Origin: an uncultured Bacteroidales bacterium
GTDB taxonomy: Bacteria; Bacteroidota; Bacteroidia; Bacteroidales; Muribaculaceae
Assembly: GCA_902792435.1 (NCBI GenBank)
Contig: CADAZN010000010.1
Location: forward strand, 1-33,016
DNA: 33,016 nucleotides
Direction: 5' to 3'
Position numbers and translations under genes: made by a program. Below, piece by piece: positions 8,850 to 16,985 of this stretch. The first letter of the stretch is position 1; every line of letters begins with the position of its first letter. The notes under the pieces were generated by a model. The model was not told the DNA's origin, made no database searches, and saw only the letters and a list, made by a program, of their open reading frames with translations.

Positions 8850-10064
8850 ATGATGAAAAAGTTTCTTGTGGTTTTAATGTGGATTGCTTTGGGCACTATG
8901 GGAGTAGTGGCTCAGCAGCGTCTTGTCAATGAGGTGAAAAAGGAAATTAGTGGATTGACTCCCACTGTTGAAAGCTACAAGAACTCTTTGAAGAAGATTA
9001 ACAAAACTCTCGAAAACGAGGAGACAAAAGACAAGGCAGAGCCATGGTGGCTAGCAGGAAAGATTCAATATTTCATCTACGATAAGATATTAAACAACAA
9101 GGCAGCAGGCGAGAAAGTTAACTCCACCGAGGCAGGCCTAGCCTTGATTGATGGGTATGATAAGTTTGTCATAGCGATGAAAAAAGACTCGGTGGTGGTT
9201 CTCGACAAGAAGGGTAATCCAGTAAAGGACAAAAAGACTGGTAGTCCCAAAGTCAAGACCAAGTATTCTCAGGACATAGTTAATCGTTTTATAGATCACT
9301 TGGTAGACTATAGTGCTGTGGCTGGCGACTTTTACATGGCTAGTGACTGGGACAATGCCTATCGTGCTTGGGATATCTACTGCTCGCTTGCCAAGAGCGA
9401 CTGGGCAAAGAAGAAAAATAAAGCCGAACCCGACTCGGTGGTCGGCTACAACCGTTTTTTTCAGGGCTTGGCCGCTTATCAAGGTAAAAACTATGACCAA
9501 GCAGTCGAAAAGCTTTCAAATGCCAGAATTTTGGGTTATAAGAAAAAAGCCCTATATGACACATGGATTGATGCACTGATAAAGCAACGTGACACTATCT
9601 ACCTTGTGAGTGTGGCTCATGAGGCCCATGACATGTTGGGTGCAAAGGATCCTCGCTATGTTCACATCTTGATTAATCATTACTTGAAAACCAAGAACTA
9701 TAAAGAGGCCAACGAATTGCTCGACGAGGTGATAGAGAGCGACTCGCTTGTAGCCGATTATTATGACCTGAAAGGTAGGTTGATTGAGATAGAACATGGT
9801 ATTGATGACGCGATTCCCTATTATAAGAAGGCGGTAGCATTGAATCCAGAGCACCCTATGGGATTGTTTGACTTGGGCAATGCCTTGTATAACAAAGCGA
9901 TAACTAATAGTAATCATCGCTCGGCAGAGGCTAAGAAACTATATGGCGAGGCGTTGCCTTATTTAGAGAGGGCTTATAAGCTAATGCCCATGAATGAGTC
10001 GTTGAAGAACATTCTTAGCCGGATTTATTATGTGCTTGGCAGTAGCAAACTCGACTCGTTGTAG
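8850..10064 (+). CDS. Secreted TPR protein, second of a tandem pair
   Basis: A roughly 404-residue paralogue of the preceding gene. Two adjacent ATG codons (8850 and 8853) can start it; a TTG lies just before them. The signal peptide ends near VVAQ (residues 21-24). The same module seen in the neighbour, KKTGSPKVKTKYSQDIV, appears near residues 127-143. TPR-like helices then run from about 205 to the C-terminus (YNRFFQGLAAYQGKNYDQAVEKL; YKKAVALNPEHPMGLFDLGNALYNKA). The product should be periplasmic or loosely attached to the outer membrane. No catalytic motif is visible. Retention of both copies side by side suggests related roles, but none can be named from the sequence. Confidence 0.85.
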   Translation: MMKKFLVVLMWIALGTMGVVAQQRLVNEVKKEISGLTPTVESYKNSLKKINKTLENEETKDKAEPWWLAGKIQYFIYDKILNNKAAGEKVNSTEAGLALIDGYDKFVIAMKKDSVVVLDKKGNPVKDKKTGSPKVKTKYSQDIVNRFIDHLVDYSAVAGDFYMASDWDNAYRAWDIYCSLAKSDWAKKKNKAEPDSVVGYNRFFQGLAAYQGKNYDQAVEKLSNARILGYKKKALYDTWIDALIKQRDTIYLVSVAHEAHDMLGAKDPRYVHILINHYLKTKNYKEANELLDEVIESDSLVADYYDLKGRLIEIEHGIDDAIPYYKKAVALNPEHPMGLFDLGNALYNKAITNSNHRSAEAKKLYGEALPYLERAYKLMPMNESLKNILSRIYYVLGSSKLDSL

Positions 10065-10087
10065 AATTATTAAGATTAAGATAAAAA

Positions 10088-10125
10088 CTAAAGAGACATT
10101 GGTGCAAAAGCCAATGTCTCTTTAG
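10088..10125. terminator. Bidirectional terminator between the TPR gene and lpxA
   Basis: Fifteen-base perfect arms CTAAAGAGACATTGG (10088-10102) and its complement (10111-10125) close an eight-base loop. The converging genes end at 10064 and 10144. T runs occur on the minus side (TTTTTAT) and more weakly on the plus side, so the element can serve both. Confidence 0.85.
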
Positions 10126-10143
10126 TATTCATTTGGGTTAGAA

Positions 10144-10923
10144 TCAAATACCCATTCTCACAATGCCTCGCTTGGAGTTCTTTACGAATTCTACAATTTC
10201 ATCGCGCTCGGGTGACTCGGGCAGCTCGGCCATCACTTTTTTGAGAGCGTCGCTAGTGTTCAATCCCGACATATAAAGGGCTCGGTAAATGTCTTGAATG
10301 CCATTGATTTGATCGTTGGTGAATCCACGACGATGCAGTCCAATAGAATTGACGCGCTCATAAGACATTGGGTAACGTCCTGCCATCACATAAGGAGGAA
10401 TATCTTTATTGACTAGAGTTCCGCCTTGTACCATTACGTGAGGGCCTATTTTGGTGAACTGATGCACAAGTGCACCACCTCCAATAACCGCCCAATCACC
10501 AACCTCAACCTCGCCGGCTAGCTGAACTGTGTTGGACATGATTACGTTGTTTCCCAGCTCGCAGTCGTGGGCCACATGGCAATAGGCCATAATCAGGCAG
10601 TTGTTGCCAATTACAGTTTTGCCTTTAGAAGCTGTTCCTCGATGAATGGTAACGAACTCACGAATGCTGGTGTTGTCGCCAATGATAGTGAGACTGTCTT
10701 CACCCTGAAACTTGAGGTCTTGTGGCACGTCGCTCACTACTGCGCTTGAGTGTATGTGGCAATTGTTTCCAATCCTTGCTCCTGAATGGATAACGGCATT
10801 ACTATCGATGATAGTTCCGTCACCAATCACGACATTCTCATCAATAGTTACAAAAGGACCAATCACTACATCCTTTCCAATCATGGCGTTATTGCTAACG
10901 CAAGCTAGTGGTGAAATGTTCAT
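10144..10923 (-). CDS. lpxA: UDP-N-acetylglucosamine acyltransferase
   Basis: Catalyses the first step of lipid A synthesis: transfer of a 3-hydroxyacyl chain from acyl carrier protein to the 3-OH of UDP-GlcNAc, in the cytoplasm. The 259 residues fit the family (about 255-262). The left-handed parallel beta-helix is visible as hexapeptide repeats (IGKDVVIGPFVTI and similar) through about residue 185. A C-terminal helical domain follows. The catalytic histidine is His119 in YCHVAHDCELG, equivalent to E. coli His125. The GGGALVHQF motif is conserved. It is the last gene of the lpxD-lpxC/fabZ-lpxA operon and lies 18 bp after its neighbour. Confidence 0.97.
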   Translation of the reverse strand: MNISPLACVSNNAMIGKDVVIGPFVTIDENVVIGDGTIIDSNAVIHSGARIGNNCHIHSSAVVSDVPQDLKFQGEDSLTIIGDNTSIREFVTIHRGTASKGKTVIGNNCLIMAYCHVAHDCELGNNVIMSNTVQLAGEVEVGDWAVIGGGALVHQFTKIGPHVMVQGGTLVNKDIPPYVMAGRYPMSYERVNSIGLHRRGFTNDQINGIQDIYRALYMSGLNTSDALKKVMAELPESPERDEIVEFVKNSKRGIVRMGI

Positions 10924-10941
10924 TTTTAATATAATGCGGTT

Positions 10942-12333
10942 TTATTTGTTTTTAACGATTTGGGCCATAAACTCGACTTCGCTCACAATCTTTTCGCCTA
11001 CGAAGGCATAACCCTTCATCACAGCGCATCCACGACGCAAAGGAGTCATAAATGAGATGTGGAAAATGAGGGTGTCGCCAGGAACCACCTTCTGGCGGAA
11101 TTTCACGTTGTCAATCTTCATGAAATAAGTGGAATAGCGCTCTGGCTCATCAACACTGCTGAGCACCAACAGGCCTCCAACCTGTGCCATAGCCTCGATT
11201 TGAAGCACGCCTGGCATCACTGGCTCTTGTGGGAAATGGCCCTGGAAAAAAGGTTCATTGCTTGTGACGTTCTTCACACCTACGATGTAATTGTCGCTGA
11301 TTTCTATAACCTTGTCAACCAACTGCATGGGATAGCGGTGAGGCAGAAGTTCCCTGATGTGGTTGATGTCCATAACGGGAGCCTTGTTGGGGTCATAGAC
11401 TGGTGCCTGAACATTTTGATATCGTAGTTCCTTGCGAATCTGTTTCGAAAGTCGGGTGTTGATAGTGTGTCCTGGACGGGTGGCAACAATGCGTCCCTTA
11501 AGTGGGCGTCCTATCAAAGCCAAGTCACCCATCACATCGAGCAGTTTGTGACGTGCTGGCTCGTTGGGGAAGGTGAGAGGTTTGTGGTTGAGATATCCCA
11601 ATTGATCATTGGGAATGTGAGGTGTTCCAGCCACATCGGCTATTCGGTCGAGTTCTTCCTGACTCATCTTCTTATCGTAGATGACAATAGCGTTGTCGAG
11701 GTCACCTCCCTTGATAAGGTTGTTCTCGACAAGTGGCAAAATCTCACGAACGAACACGAAGGTGCGACTTCCTGCAATCTCTTCCTTAAAATTGGCAAGC
11801 GATGTGAGAGAAGCAAACTGGTTGGAAAGCACGGGCGAATCAAACTCAATCATTGTGTCGATTGAGAAATCATCGTCGGGCAACACGATTAATGAAGAGC
11901 CAGTGGCTTCGTCAACCACCTTGATGCGCTGTTTAACCACGTAGAACTCGCGCTCGGCTGCTTGTTCATTGAGTCCAACTTCTTCGATTTTCTCGCTATA
12001 AAGAGTAGCGCTACCATCGAGGATTGGCATCTCGGGTGCGTTGATCTCGATAATACAATTGTCTACGCCAGCAGCATAGAGTGCAGCCATAGAATGCTCG
12101 ATTGTTCCAACTTTCACATCCTTGTTGGTCTTGCATGCAATGACAGTGCCGCGGTTGGTCTCCACCACGTTCTCGGCAAGAGCCTCAATCACTGGGGCGT
12201 CTTGCAGGTCGATGCGTTTGAAAACGTAGCCCGTATTTTCAGGAGCGGGCATGAATGTAGCCTCCACGTTAAGTCCTGAGTGCAGGCCCTTACCGCTCAC
12301 ACTGAAAGGAGCATTTAAAGTTTTTTGTTTCAT
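10942..12333 (-). CDS. lpxC/fabZ: Bifunctional UDP-3-O-acyl-GlcNAc deacetylase / 3-hydroxyacyl-ACP dehydratase
   Basis: A fusion of two enzymes, as is usual in Bacteroidetes. Residues 1-305 are LpxC, the zinc deacetylase that commits the cell to lipid A synthesis: zinc ligands are His80 (TIEHSMAAL), His262 and Asp266 (RHKLLDVMGD), and His289 in RPGHT is the likely acid-base residue. Residues about 318-463 are FabZ, the hotdog-fold dehydratase of fatty acid elongation, with His366 in GHFPQEPVMPG and Glu380 in LQIEAMAQ. The start at MKQKTLN matches the E. coli LpxC N-terminus (MIKQRTL); an in-frame ATG 13 codons upstream would overlap lpxD. The fusion couples use of hydroxyacyl-ACP for lipid A with its use for fatty acids. 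Confidence 0.97.
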   Translation of the reverse strand: MKQKTLNAPFSVSGKGLHSGLNVEATFMPAPENTGYVFKRIDLQDAPVIEALAENVVETNRGTVIACKTNKDVKVGTIEHSMAALYAAGVDNCIIEINAPEMPILDGSATLYSEKIEEVGLNEQAAEREFYVVKQRIKVVDEATGSSLIVLPDDDFSIDTMIEFDSPVLSNQFASLTSLANFKEEIAGSRTFVFVREILPLVENNLIKGGDLDNAIVIYDKKMSQEELDRIADVAGTPHIPNDQLGYLNHKPLTFPNEPARHKLLDVMGDLALIGRPLKGRIVATRPGHTINTRLSKQIRKELRYQNVQAPVYDPNKAPVMDINHIRELLPHRYPMQLVDKVIEISDNYIVGVKNVTSNEPFFQGHFPQEPVMPGVLQIEAMAQVGGLLVLSSVDEPERYSTYFMKIDNVKFRQKVVPGDTLIFHISFMTPLRRGCAVMKGYAFVGEKIVSEVEFMAQIVKNK

Positions 12334-12343
12334 ATATTCTGAA

Positions 12344-13378
12344 TTACTTTTGTTCGATAGATAAATTGTCAACGGCCTTCTTCAAGTCTTTGATGTCATG
12401 AACCATCTCTGAAAGTCGCTGAATGTATAGGTAGTTTTTGTAGAATTCTTTTATTCCGACTGGTGGAGTGCCAATGATTTGAAGATTGTTTCCAATACTC
12501 TTGGGTATTCCCGACTGAGCACCTATTCCATTGTTGTCGCCAATAGTGATGTGCCCCGAAAAGCCCACTTGACCACCCACCATGTTGTGATTGCCAATCT
12601 TTGTGGATCCAGCAACGCCCACTTGTGCAGCAAAGACATTGTTTTCTCCAATTTCGACATTGTGTGCAATTTGAATCAGGTTGTCGAGCTTGGTTCCTTT
12701 CTTGACCACAGTGGCACCCATAGTAGCTCGGTCGATGGTGGTGTTGGCCCCTATCTCAACGTCGTCCTCAAGGATAACGATGCCCACCTGTGAAATTTTT
12801 TCGTAGGTTCCATCTTGTTTAGGTGCGAATCCAAATCCGTCGCTACCAATCACGGCACCGGCTTGGATGATGCATCGTTTTCCAATCTTGCATCCGTGAT
12901 AAATTTTTACACCAGGATAAAGGATTACGTCATCGCCGAGGGTTACGTTGTCTCCAACGTATACCTGAGGATAGATTTTAACATTATTCCCAACGGTAAC
13001 ATTTTCGCCAATGTAGGCGAAAGCCCCAACATAGGCATTCTCGGGAACCTCGCTACCCAAGTGGCAAGGTTGCTCAATGCCTTGTTTCGCTGGCTGCTGG
13101 CTGTTAACGAAATTGAGCAGGTGAGCTAGAGTCTCGTAGGGATCATCGACCCTGATGAGTGTGGCTTTCACTTCTTGCTCAGGCACGAAATCCTTGCGCA
13201 CCAGCACAGCAGTGGCTTGTGTGGTGTAGATGTGGTGTGTATATTTGGGATTGGCAAGAAAAGTAAGGCACCCAGGGGTGGCTTCTTCAATCTTGGAATA
13301 ATTGTCGATAAAAGCTGTGGCATCACCTTCAACAGTGCCATGCACCAAGGCCGCCAATTGCTCAACTGATATTCTCAT
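12344..13378 (-). CDS. lpxD: UDP-3-O-(3-hydroxyacyl)glucosamine N-acyltransferase
   Basis: Third enzyme of lipid A synthesis; adds the second hydroxyacyl chain to the amino group exposed by LpxC. The 344-residue length is normal. An N-terminal uridine-binding domain (about 1-100) precedes a hexapeptide beta-helix (about 105-320), with the family signature IGSDGFGFAP (178-187) and the catalytic His239 in IQIAHNVEIG, the same number as in E. coli. A short C-terminal helix probably packs in the trimer. First gene of the operon, directly behind a strong promoter. Confidence 0.97.
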   Translation of the reverse strand: MRISVEQLAALVHGTVEGDATAFIDNYSKIEEATPGCLTFLANPKYTHHIYTTQATAVLVRKDFVPEQEVKATLIRVDDPYETLAHLLNFVNSQQPAKQGIEQPCHLGSEVPENAYVGAFAYIGENVTVGNNVKIYPQVYVGDNVTLGDDVILYPGVKIYHGCKIGKRCIIQAGAVIGSDGFGFAPKQDGTYEKISQVGIVILEDDVEIGANTTIDRATMGATVVKKGTKLDNLIQIAHNVEIGENNVFAAQVGVAGSTKIGNHNMVGGQVGFSGHITIGDNNGIGAQSGIPKSIGNNLQIIGTPPVGIKEFYKNYLYIQRLSEMVHDIKDLKKAVDNLSIEQK

Positions 13379-13414
13379 TTTATTATTAAAATTTCTTTTC
13401 TACAAAACAACCCG

Positions 13415-13446
13415 CAAAGTTACTGAAAAATAGCCAAGTGGGCAAA
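13415..13446 (-). promoter_or_regulatory. lpx operon promoter
   Basis: On the minus strand TAACTTTG (13415-13422) lies 20 bp downstream of TTTG (13443-13446). The upstream TTTG is itself part of a second perfect TAACTTTG (13443-13450), so there may be two tandem promoters. The expected leader is about 30 nt. Confidence 0.65.
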
Positions 13447-13628
13447 GTTATAGGGTAAAATTTACTTAAAAAGCGGTGTTGTGTGGATTTGAGTTCCCAA
13501 AATGGCAATAAAAATGTTGATATTGAACATATTTGGTGCTTTTTCATTGATTAAGATTGATAAAAATGAACAATGATTTTTTTTAACGAATAATTATGTG
13601 TAATTTTACACCCAGTAAATAATTTGGC

Positions 13629-14054
13629 ATGGAAGATTTAAAACAAATGCTTGCTCACGATGACGTTAGGGGAGTGGTGCGGACCGCTGCTGATGAAGTC
13701 ATAGAGTTTCACAATCCTGGCGTTAAAGATCTTTTTGAGCTTGTTGCGTCTCGCCCCCATGAGCTGGCGGGAGCATTAGTAGCCGACCGTGTGATAGGGC
13801 GTGGTGCAGCATTGTTGCTTGTGCTGGGAAAAGTCAAAAGTGTTTATGCACAAGTTATTAGCTTTCCTGCCCTGCAAGTTCTTAACGATGCCAACATAAA
13901 TGTAGGTTATGGCTCAATAGAGCCTAATATCATTAACCGCGACGGCACCGACTTGTGCCCCGTTGAGAAATTAACGATGACAATCGTTGATCCAAAAGTT
14001 GCTTACGAGAAAATCAAAGAATTTTTAATCAACAAAAATATCATTAAATCATGA
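13629..14054 (+). CDS. DUF1893 family protein
   Basis: A 141-residue cytoplasmic protein. It matches the DUF1893 family by the blocks GALVADRVIGRGAALLL (48-64), VYAQVISFPALQVL (72-85) and NRDGTDLCPVEKL (103-115, with Cys110). From memory, the family is structurally related to the cytidine-deaminase fold but is not known to have deaminase activity; no HxE plus CxxC zinc site is visible. Its stop codon overlaps the start of an ECF S-component gene by ATGA, so the two proteins are translationally coupled and probably serve the same small molecule. The family match is strong, the function unknown. Confidence 0.8.
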   Translation: MEDLKQMLAHDDVRGVVRTAADEVIEFHNPGVKDLFELVASRPHELAGALVADRVIGRGAALLLVLGKVKSVYAQVISFPALQVLNDANINVGYGSIEPNIINRDGTDLCPVEKLTMTIVDPKVAYEKIKEFLINKNIIKS

Positions 14055-14569
14055 AATCTTCAACTCAAAACGTTGCGCTGTATCAGCTTAGTTACAGCCA
14101 GATGAAAACCTACCTTTTGGCTGCTTTGTTTGTAGTTGGCAACATTGCTTTGCCCCAGCTTTGCCATCTAATGCCACAGGGCGGACTGATTTTCCTGCCC
14201 ATCTATTTCTTCACTTTGGTTGCAGCCTATAAGTATGGCTTCACTGTGGGCTTGACCACAGCAGTGCTCTCGCCATTGGTTAACAGCGCTTTATTTGGTA
14301 TGCCTCCAGCAGCCGCATTGCCCATCATCCTCATCAAGAGTGTGACACTTGCTGTGGCAGCTGCAATGATAGCCAAGAAGACCAATAAAGTGACCTTGCT
14401 TACAGTTGCATTGGCAGTTATCGCTTATCAGCTCATTGGCTCACTTGCCGAGTGGGCTATGACTGGGTCAATTGAAAAGGCTTCGCAAGATATCATTCTT
14501 GGCTGGCCTGGATGCTTGATTCAGATTGTGGGTGGATATGTAATTCTGCGTTACCTCCTCAAGAAGTAA
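14051..14569 (+). CDS. Membrane protein, probable ECF transporter S (substrate-binding) component
   Basis: A 172-residue, highly hydrophobic protein with about five or six membrane helices and a C-terminal KK. Size, the loop PQGGLIFLPIYFF followed by AAYKYGFTVGLTTAVLSPLVNSALFG, and the small-residue-rich helices fit the S-component fold of energy-coupling factor vitamin transporters. Such proteins bind a vitamin or metal and pair with an EcfA-EcfA'-EcfT motor; no motor genes are here, so it would use a shared (group II) motor encoded elsewhere. It is coupled by an ATGA overlap to the DUF1893 gene. The substrate cannot be told from the sequence. Confidence 0.7.
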   Translation: MKSSTQNVALYQLSYSQMKTYLLAALFVVGNIALPQLCHLMPQGGLIFLPIYFFTLVAAYKYGFTVGLTTAVLSPLVNSALFGMPPAAALPIILIKSVTLAVAAAMIAKKTNKVTLLTVALAVIAYQLIGSLAEWAMTGSIEKASQDIILGWPGCLIQIVGGYVILRYLLKK

Positions 14570-14583
14570 AATGTTAATTAGGG

Positions 14584-14702
14584 AAGACAACTAAGTACAA
14601 GATTATTTTGCATTTGATACTATGTTATTACTGACAATTGACTTCGGTGCAAAATTGTCCTTAATAAAAAAGAAAAAATGCCACTTCGTCCTTAATTGTC
14701 TT
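14584..14702 (+). repeat. Inverted-repeat-ended element in front of the aldo-keto reductase gene (copy 1)
   Basis: The left end AAGACAACTAAGTACAAG (14584-14601) and the right end TTCGTCCTTAATTGTCTT (14685-14702) are imperfect inverted repeats. An internal ATTGTCCTTAAT lies at 14654-14665. The whole 119 bp resembles the element at 18411-18541 read on the minus strand, including an interior ATACTAT...TTATTAC and ATTGACT. It ends 11 bp before the ATG of the gene at 14714. Confidence 0.65.
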
Positions 14703-14713
14703 TAAAAATAATT

Positions 14714-15811
14714 ATGGAATACAAGAAATATAAAGATATAACCATTTCCCGCTTGGGCTTTGGCAATATGCGATTGCCCGAGAAAGACGGGCGCATCGAC
14801 CGTGAGAAGGCCAGTGCGATGATTGACCGAGCCATGAAGGGTGGTGTGACCTACTACGATACCGCTTTCATGTATCATCATGAAGACAGTGAGACCTTTT
14901 TGGGTGAGGTTCTGCCAAACTATCCCCGTGATAGTTTCTATCTTGCCACCAAGTTCAACATTGGTTTCAATCCCGATTATCGCCATGTGTTTGAGACTCA
15001 GCTCAAAAAGCTCAAGACCGACTATTTCGATTTCTATCTAATTCATGCCATTGGTGACAATACAATCCATCCTTATGTAGAGGATGGCAGTGTGGCCTAT
15101 CTCATTGAGCAAAAGGAGAAAGGACGCATTCGCAACCTCGGTTTCTCGTGTCATGCCAGCATTGAGTCGTTGAGGTGGTTTGTGGAGCAGTATGACTGGG
15201 ACTTTGCCCAGATTCAGCTCAACTGTTTCGACTGGCTATTTTCTCACACTCAAGAGGAGTATAAGATTCTTGAGGAACGCAACATTCCCATTGTTGTTAT
15301 GGAGCCTGTGCGAGGTGGACGGCTCTCTCGTCTAGTGCCCGAGGCTGAGGCGATGCTGCGTGAAGCGCATCCCGATTGGTCGTTGGCATCGTGGATGTTC
15401 CGTTTTGTGCGCTCGCTTCCACAAGTGCAGGTGATACTGAGCGGCATGAGCACGATGGAGCAGGTAGAAGACAACTTGCGAACTTTTGATGATGACAACA
15501 ACTTCACTGAAGCCGACCGTGACATGCTTTTCCGCGCCATGGAAATGTTCAAGTCCCAGATGCAAGTACCGTGCACCGCTTGCCGCTACTGTACTGATGA
15601 CTGCCCTATGGGCATCAACATTCCAGAGTTTTTGAAGCTTTATAACAAATACAAAGTGGATGGCGATTTTGGCCTGAAAGACCTGCTGGCTAAGGTGGAA
15701 TCAATCAGTCCCCCATCGGAGTGCCTCAATTGTGGCAGCTGCGCTGGCCATTGCCCACAGTCAATCGACATCCCGTCAATCATGACCGAAATGGGTGAGA
15801 AATTCTACTAA
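14714..15811 (+). CDS. Aldo-keto reductase with C-terminal 4Fe-4S ferredoxin-like domain
   Basis: A 365-residue oxidoreductase. The N-terminal 270 residues form an aldo-keto reductase TIM barrel with the catalytic tetrad Asp49 (YYDTA), Tyr54, Lys80 (LATKF) and His111 (YLIHAI). The C-terminal part has two CxxCxxCxxxC clusters (Cys287/290/293/297 and Cys337/340/343/347), each followed by P as in bacterial ferredoxins, so it should bind two 4Fe-4S centres. Such AKR-ferredoxin proteins are widespread in anaerobes, but their substrates are mostly undefined. The start at MEYKKY is preferred over an in-frame TTG six codons upstream. It is a single gene, placed directly behind the inverted-repeat element that also precedes icd. 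Confidence 0.9.
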   Translation: MEYKKYKDITISRLGFGNMRLPEKDGRIDREKASAMIDRAMKGGVTYYDTAFMYHHEDSETFLGEVLPNYPRDSFYLATKFNIGFNPDYRHVFETQLKKLKTDYFDFYLIHAIGDNTIHPYVEDGSVAYLIEQKEKGRIRNLGFSCHASIESLRWFVEQYDWDFAQIQLNCFDWLFSHTQEEYKILEERNIPIVVMEPVRGGRLSRLVPEAEAMLREAHPDWSLASWMFRFVRSLPQVQVILSGMSTMEQVEDNLRTFDDDNNFTEADRDMLFRAMEMFKSQMQVPCTACRYCTDDCPMGINIPEFLKLYNKYKVDGDFGLKDLLAKVESISPPSECLNCGSCAGHCPQSIDIPSIMTEMGEKFY

Positions 15812-15822
15812 CCCATAATTAC

Positions 15823-15863
15823 TTTTTTTGAACGAGATAAATCTCGCACTACCCTGACGACGC
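15823..15863 (+). repeat. REP-like sequence, left of the RAYT gene
   Basis: This 41-base sequence has a seven-T run, GAAC, a hairpin CGAGA-TAAA-TCTCG, then GCACTACCCTGAC and ACGC. It recurs on the same strand at 16986-17026 with one difference (40 of 41 identical). The two copies frame the transposase gene. Confidence 0.8.
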
Positions 15864-15906
15864 CAATTTGTAGCGCGCTTCCTTTTACACAAGGGTGCTC
15901 CTAAAA

Positions 15907-15942
15907 GCGTTGTTGAGGTAGTGCACGGCTTTGCCGTGTTCA
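15907..15942 (-). repeat. Inverted REP-like sequence at the RAYT stop codon
   Basis: Read on the minus strand this is TGAAC, a hairpin CACGGC-AAA-GCCGTG, GCACTACC and then TCAACAACGC. It keeps the GAAC...GCACTACC...AACGC frame of the plus-strand REP, while the stem bases differ but still pair. Its TGA is also the stop codon of the transposase (15940-15942). Confidence 0.7.
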
Positions 15943-16917
15943 TGAGTTGATGTGGCCAGCAACCAATTGTGCTATGTCATTAAGCTCAAGGCATTGCGCT
16001 CGTGTGATGGTGGGAGGGTGTGCTTGGTATTCCCATGGTGAGATGAGCAATAACTGTCCTCTTGCACAAGCGTCAAATTGTGCTCCTCCTGGTTTCCAGT
16101 TTGGGGAGAACCCGTTAGCCATCACTACTATATGAGGAAAGCCAGCATTGAAGATTGCCCTCATGACCTTTTTCTCACCATTGCTTATGCATGGCGATAT
16201 TGTTACTATTCCTTGCTCCGCCATAGTCAAGTATTTTATTGTTTCTTTTTCTATCTCCTTGTCACTCATCTTTTGTGAGCACCTCACGGCCTCTTTTAAG
16301 GGATATTGCAGCAGAAAGGTGTTGCCAGCCATTGACATCTTGCGGCCTGCTATGATGATATCACGGTGGACAGTAAAGAATTCTGGGTGATGGCTTTTTA
16401 CCCATTTCCTCAGTGGGTTATCAATGATGTAACGAAGCATATTGCTGAGCTGATTCTCGCCTCTGAGGATGCGATCGTGATACCCCGTTTGCCACAGCAC
16501 ATCTCCAATAATTTCTCGAGAAGCGTCATTGCAGGCCTTTTTAAAGCCGTTGATTACATTTCCAAGATGACATGGCATGGGCTCGGTGACAAAAAGAATA
16601 CCATGCATGTGGTCGGGCATGATGATGGCTTGTATCATCTTCATCTCTTTGCGAAAGGTGGGTATCTTGCGCCAATTTTGAAGCACTGTCTTTCCCAAGG
16701 GCGACAACTCAACCCAGGGCTTGGTGTGGATGTTGTCGCTATTGCGTAAAGTCCCCAGTACTGGCTTACGGTCTTTAGTCACAAGAGTTATCATGTAAAT
16801 GCAGCGTGCGCGATAGTCGTGACCTGCTTTGCGGCGATGGTTGTTGGGCGTGAATTTAGGCAGCTGCTTTTGGCGCTTCCACCATTCTCTTCTTGATGTG
16901 TCGCGGTCATAGCTCAT
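15940..16917 (-). CDS. REP-associated tyrosine transposase (RAYT) with extra C-terminal domain
   Basis: A 325-residue protein. Residues about 35-190 are a Y1/HUH nuclease of the RAYT (TnpA_REP) type: the metal-binding HUH pair is His103-x-His105 in MPDHMHGIL, and the nucleophile is probably Tyr163 in LRYIIDNPLRKW. WQTGYHDRIL (142-151) is another family block. RAYTs nick single-stranded DNA at REP hairpins, and typical ones are about 150-220 residues. Here about 130 further residues (195-325) follow, with GIVTISPCISNGEKKVM, IVVMANGF, KPGGAQFDACARGQLLL and ISPW. That pattern of strands and loops recalls the DprA/SLOG Rossmann fold, but this is inferred from memory. The gene lies between REP-like repeats and has no second transposition gene. 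No frameshift is visible, so it may be active. Confidence 0.88.
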   Translation of the reverse strand: MSYDRDTSRREWWKRQKQLPKFTPNNHRRKAGHDYRARCIYMITLVTKDRKPVLGTLRNSDNIHTKPWVELSPLGKTVLQNWRKIPTFRKEMKMIQAIIMPDHMHGILFVTEPMPCHLGNVINGFKKACNDASREIIGDVLWQTGYHDRILRGENQLSNMLRYIIDNPLRKWVKSHHPEFFTVHRDIIIAGRKMSMAGNTFLLQYPLKEAVRCSQKMSDKEIEKETIKYLTMAEQGIVTISPCISNGEKKVMRAIFNAGFPHIVVMANGFSPNWKPGGAQFDACARGQLLLISPWEYQAHPPTITRAQCLELNDIAQLVAGHINS

Positions 16918-16985
16918 AATGCAAAAGTAGTAATGTTTTCTATAACCACGTCATTTCTCTCTAAAAAAATCATAAATAGAGGAGA

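Noticed and set aside
11467-11865. Several 100-130 codon open frames antisense to lpxC/fabZ and lpxD
   Set aside because: Shadows of conserved genes; none has a signal, motif or leader of its own.
16922-16929. TACTTTTG promoter-like box just upstream of the RAYT start
   Set aside because: It lies only four bases from the start codon, so transcription would begin inside the gene; no -33 element is at the right distance.
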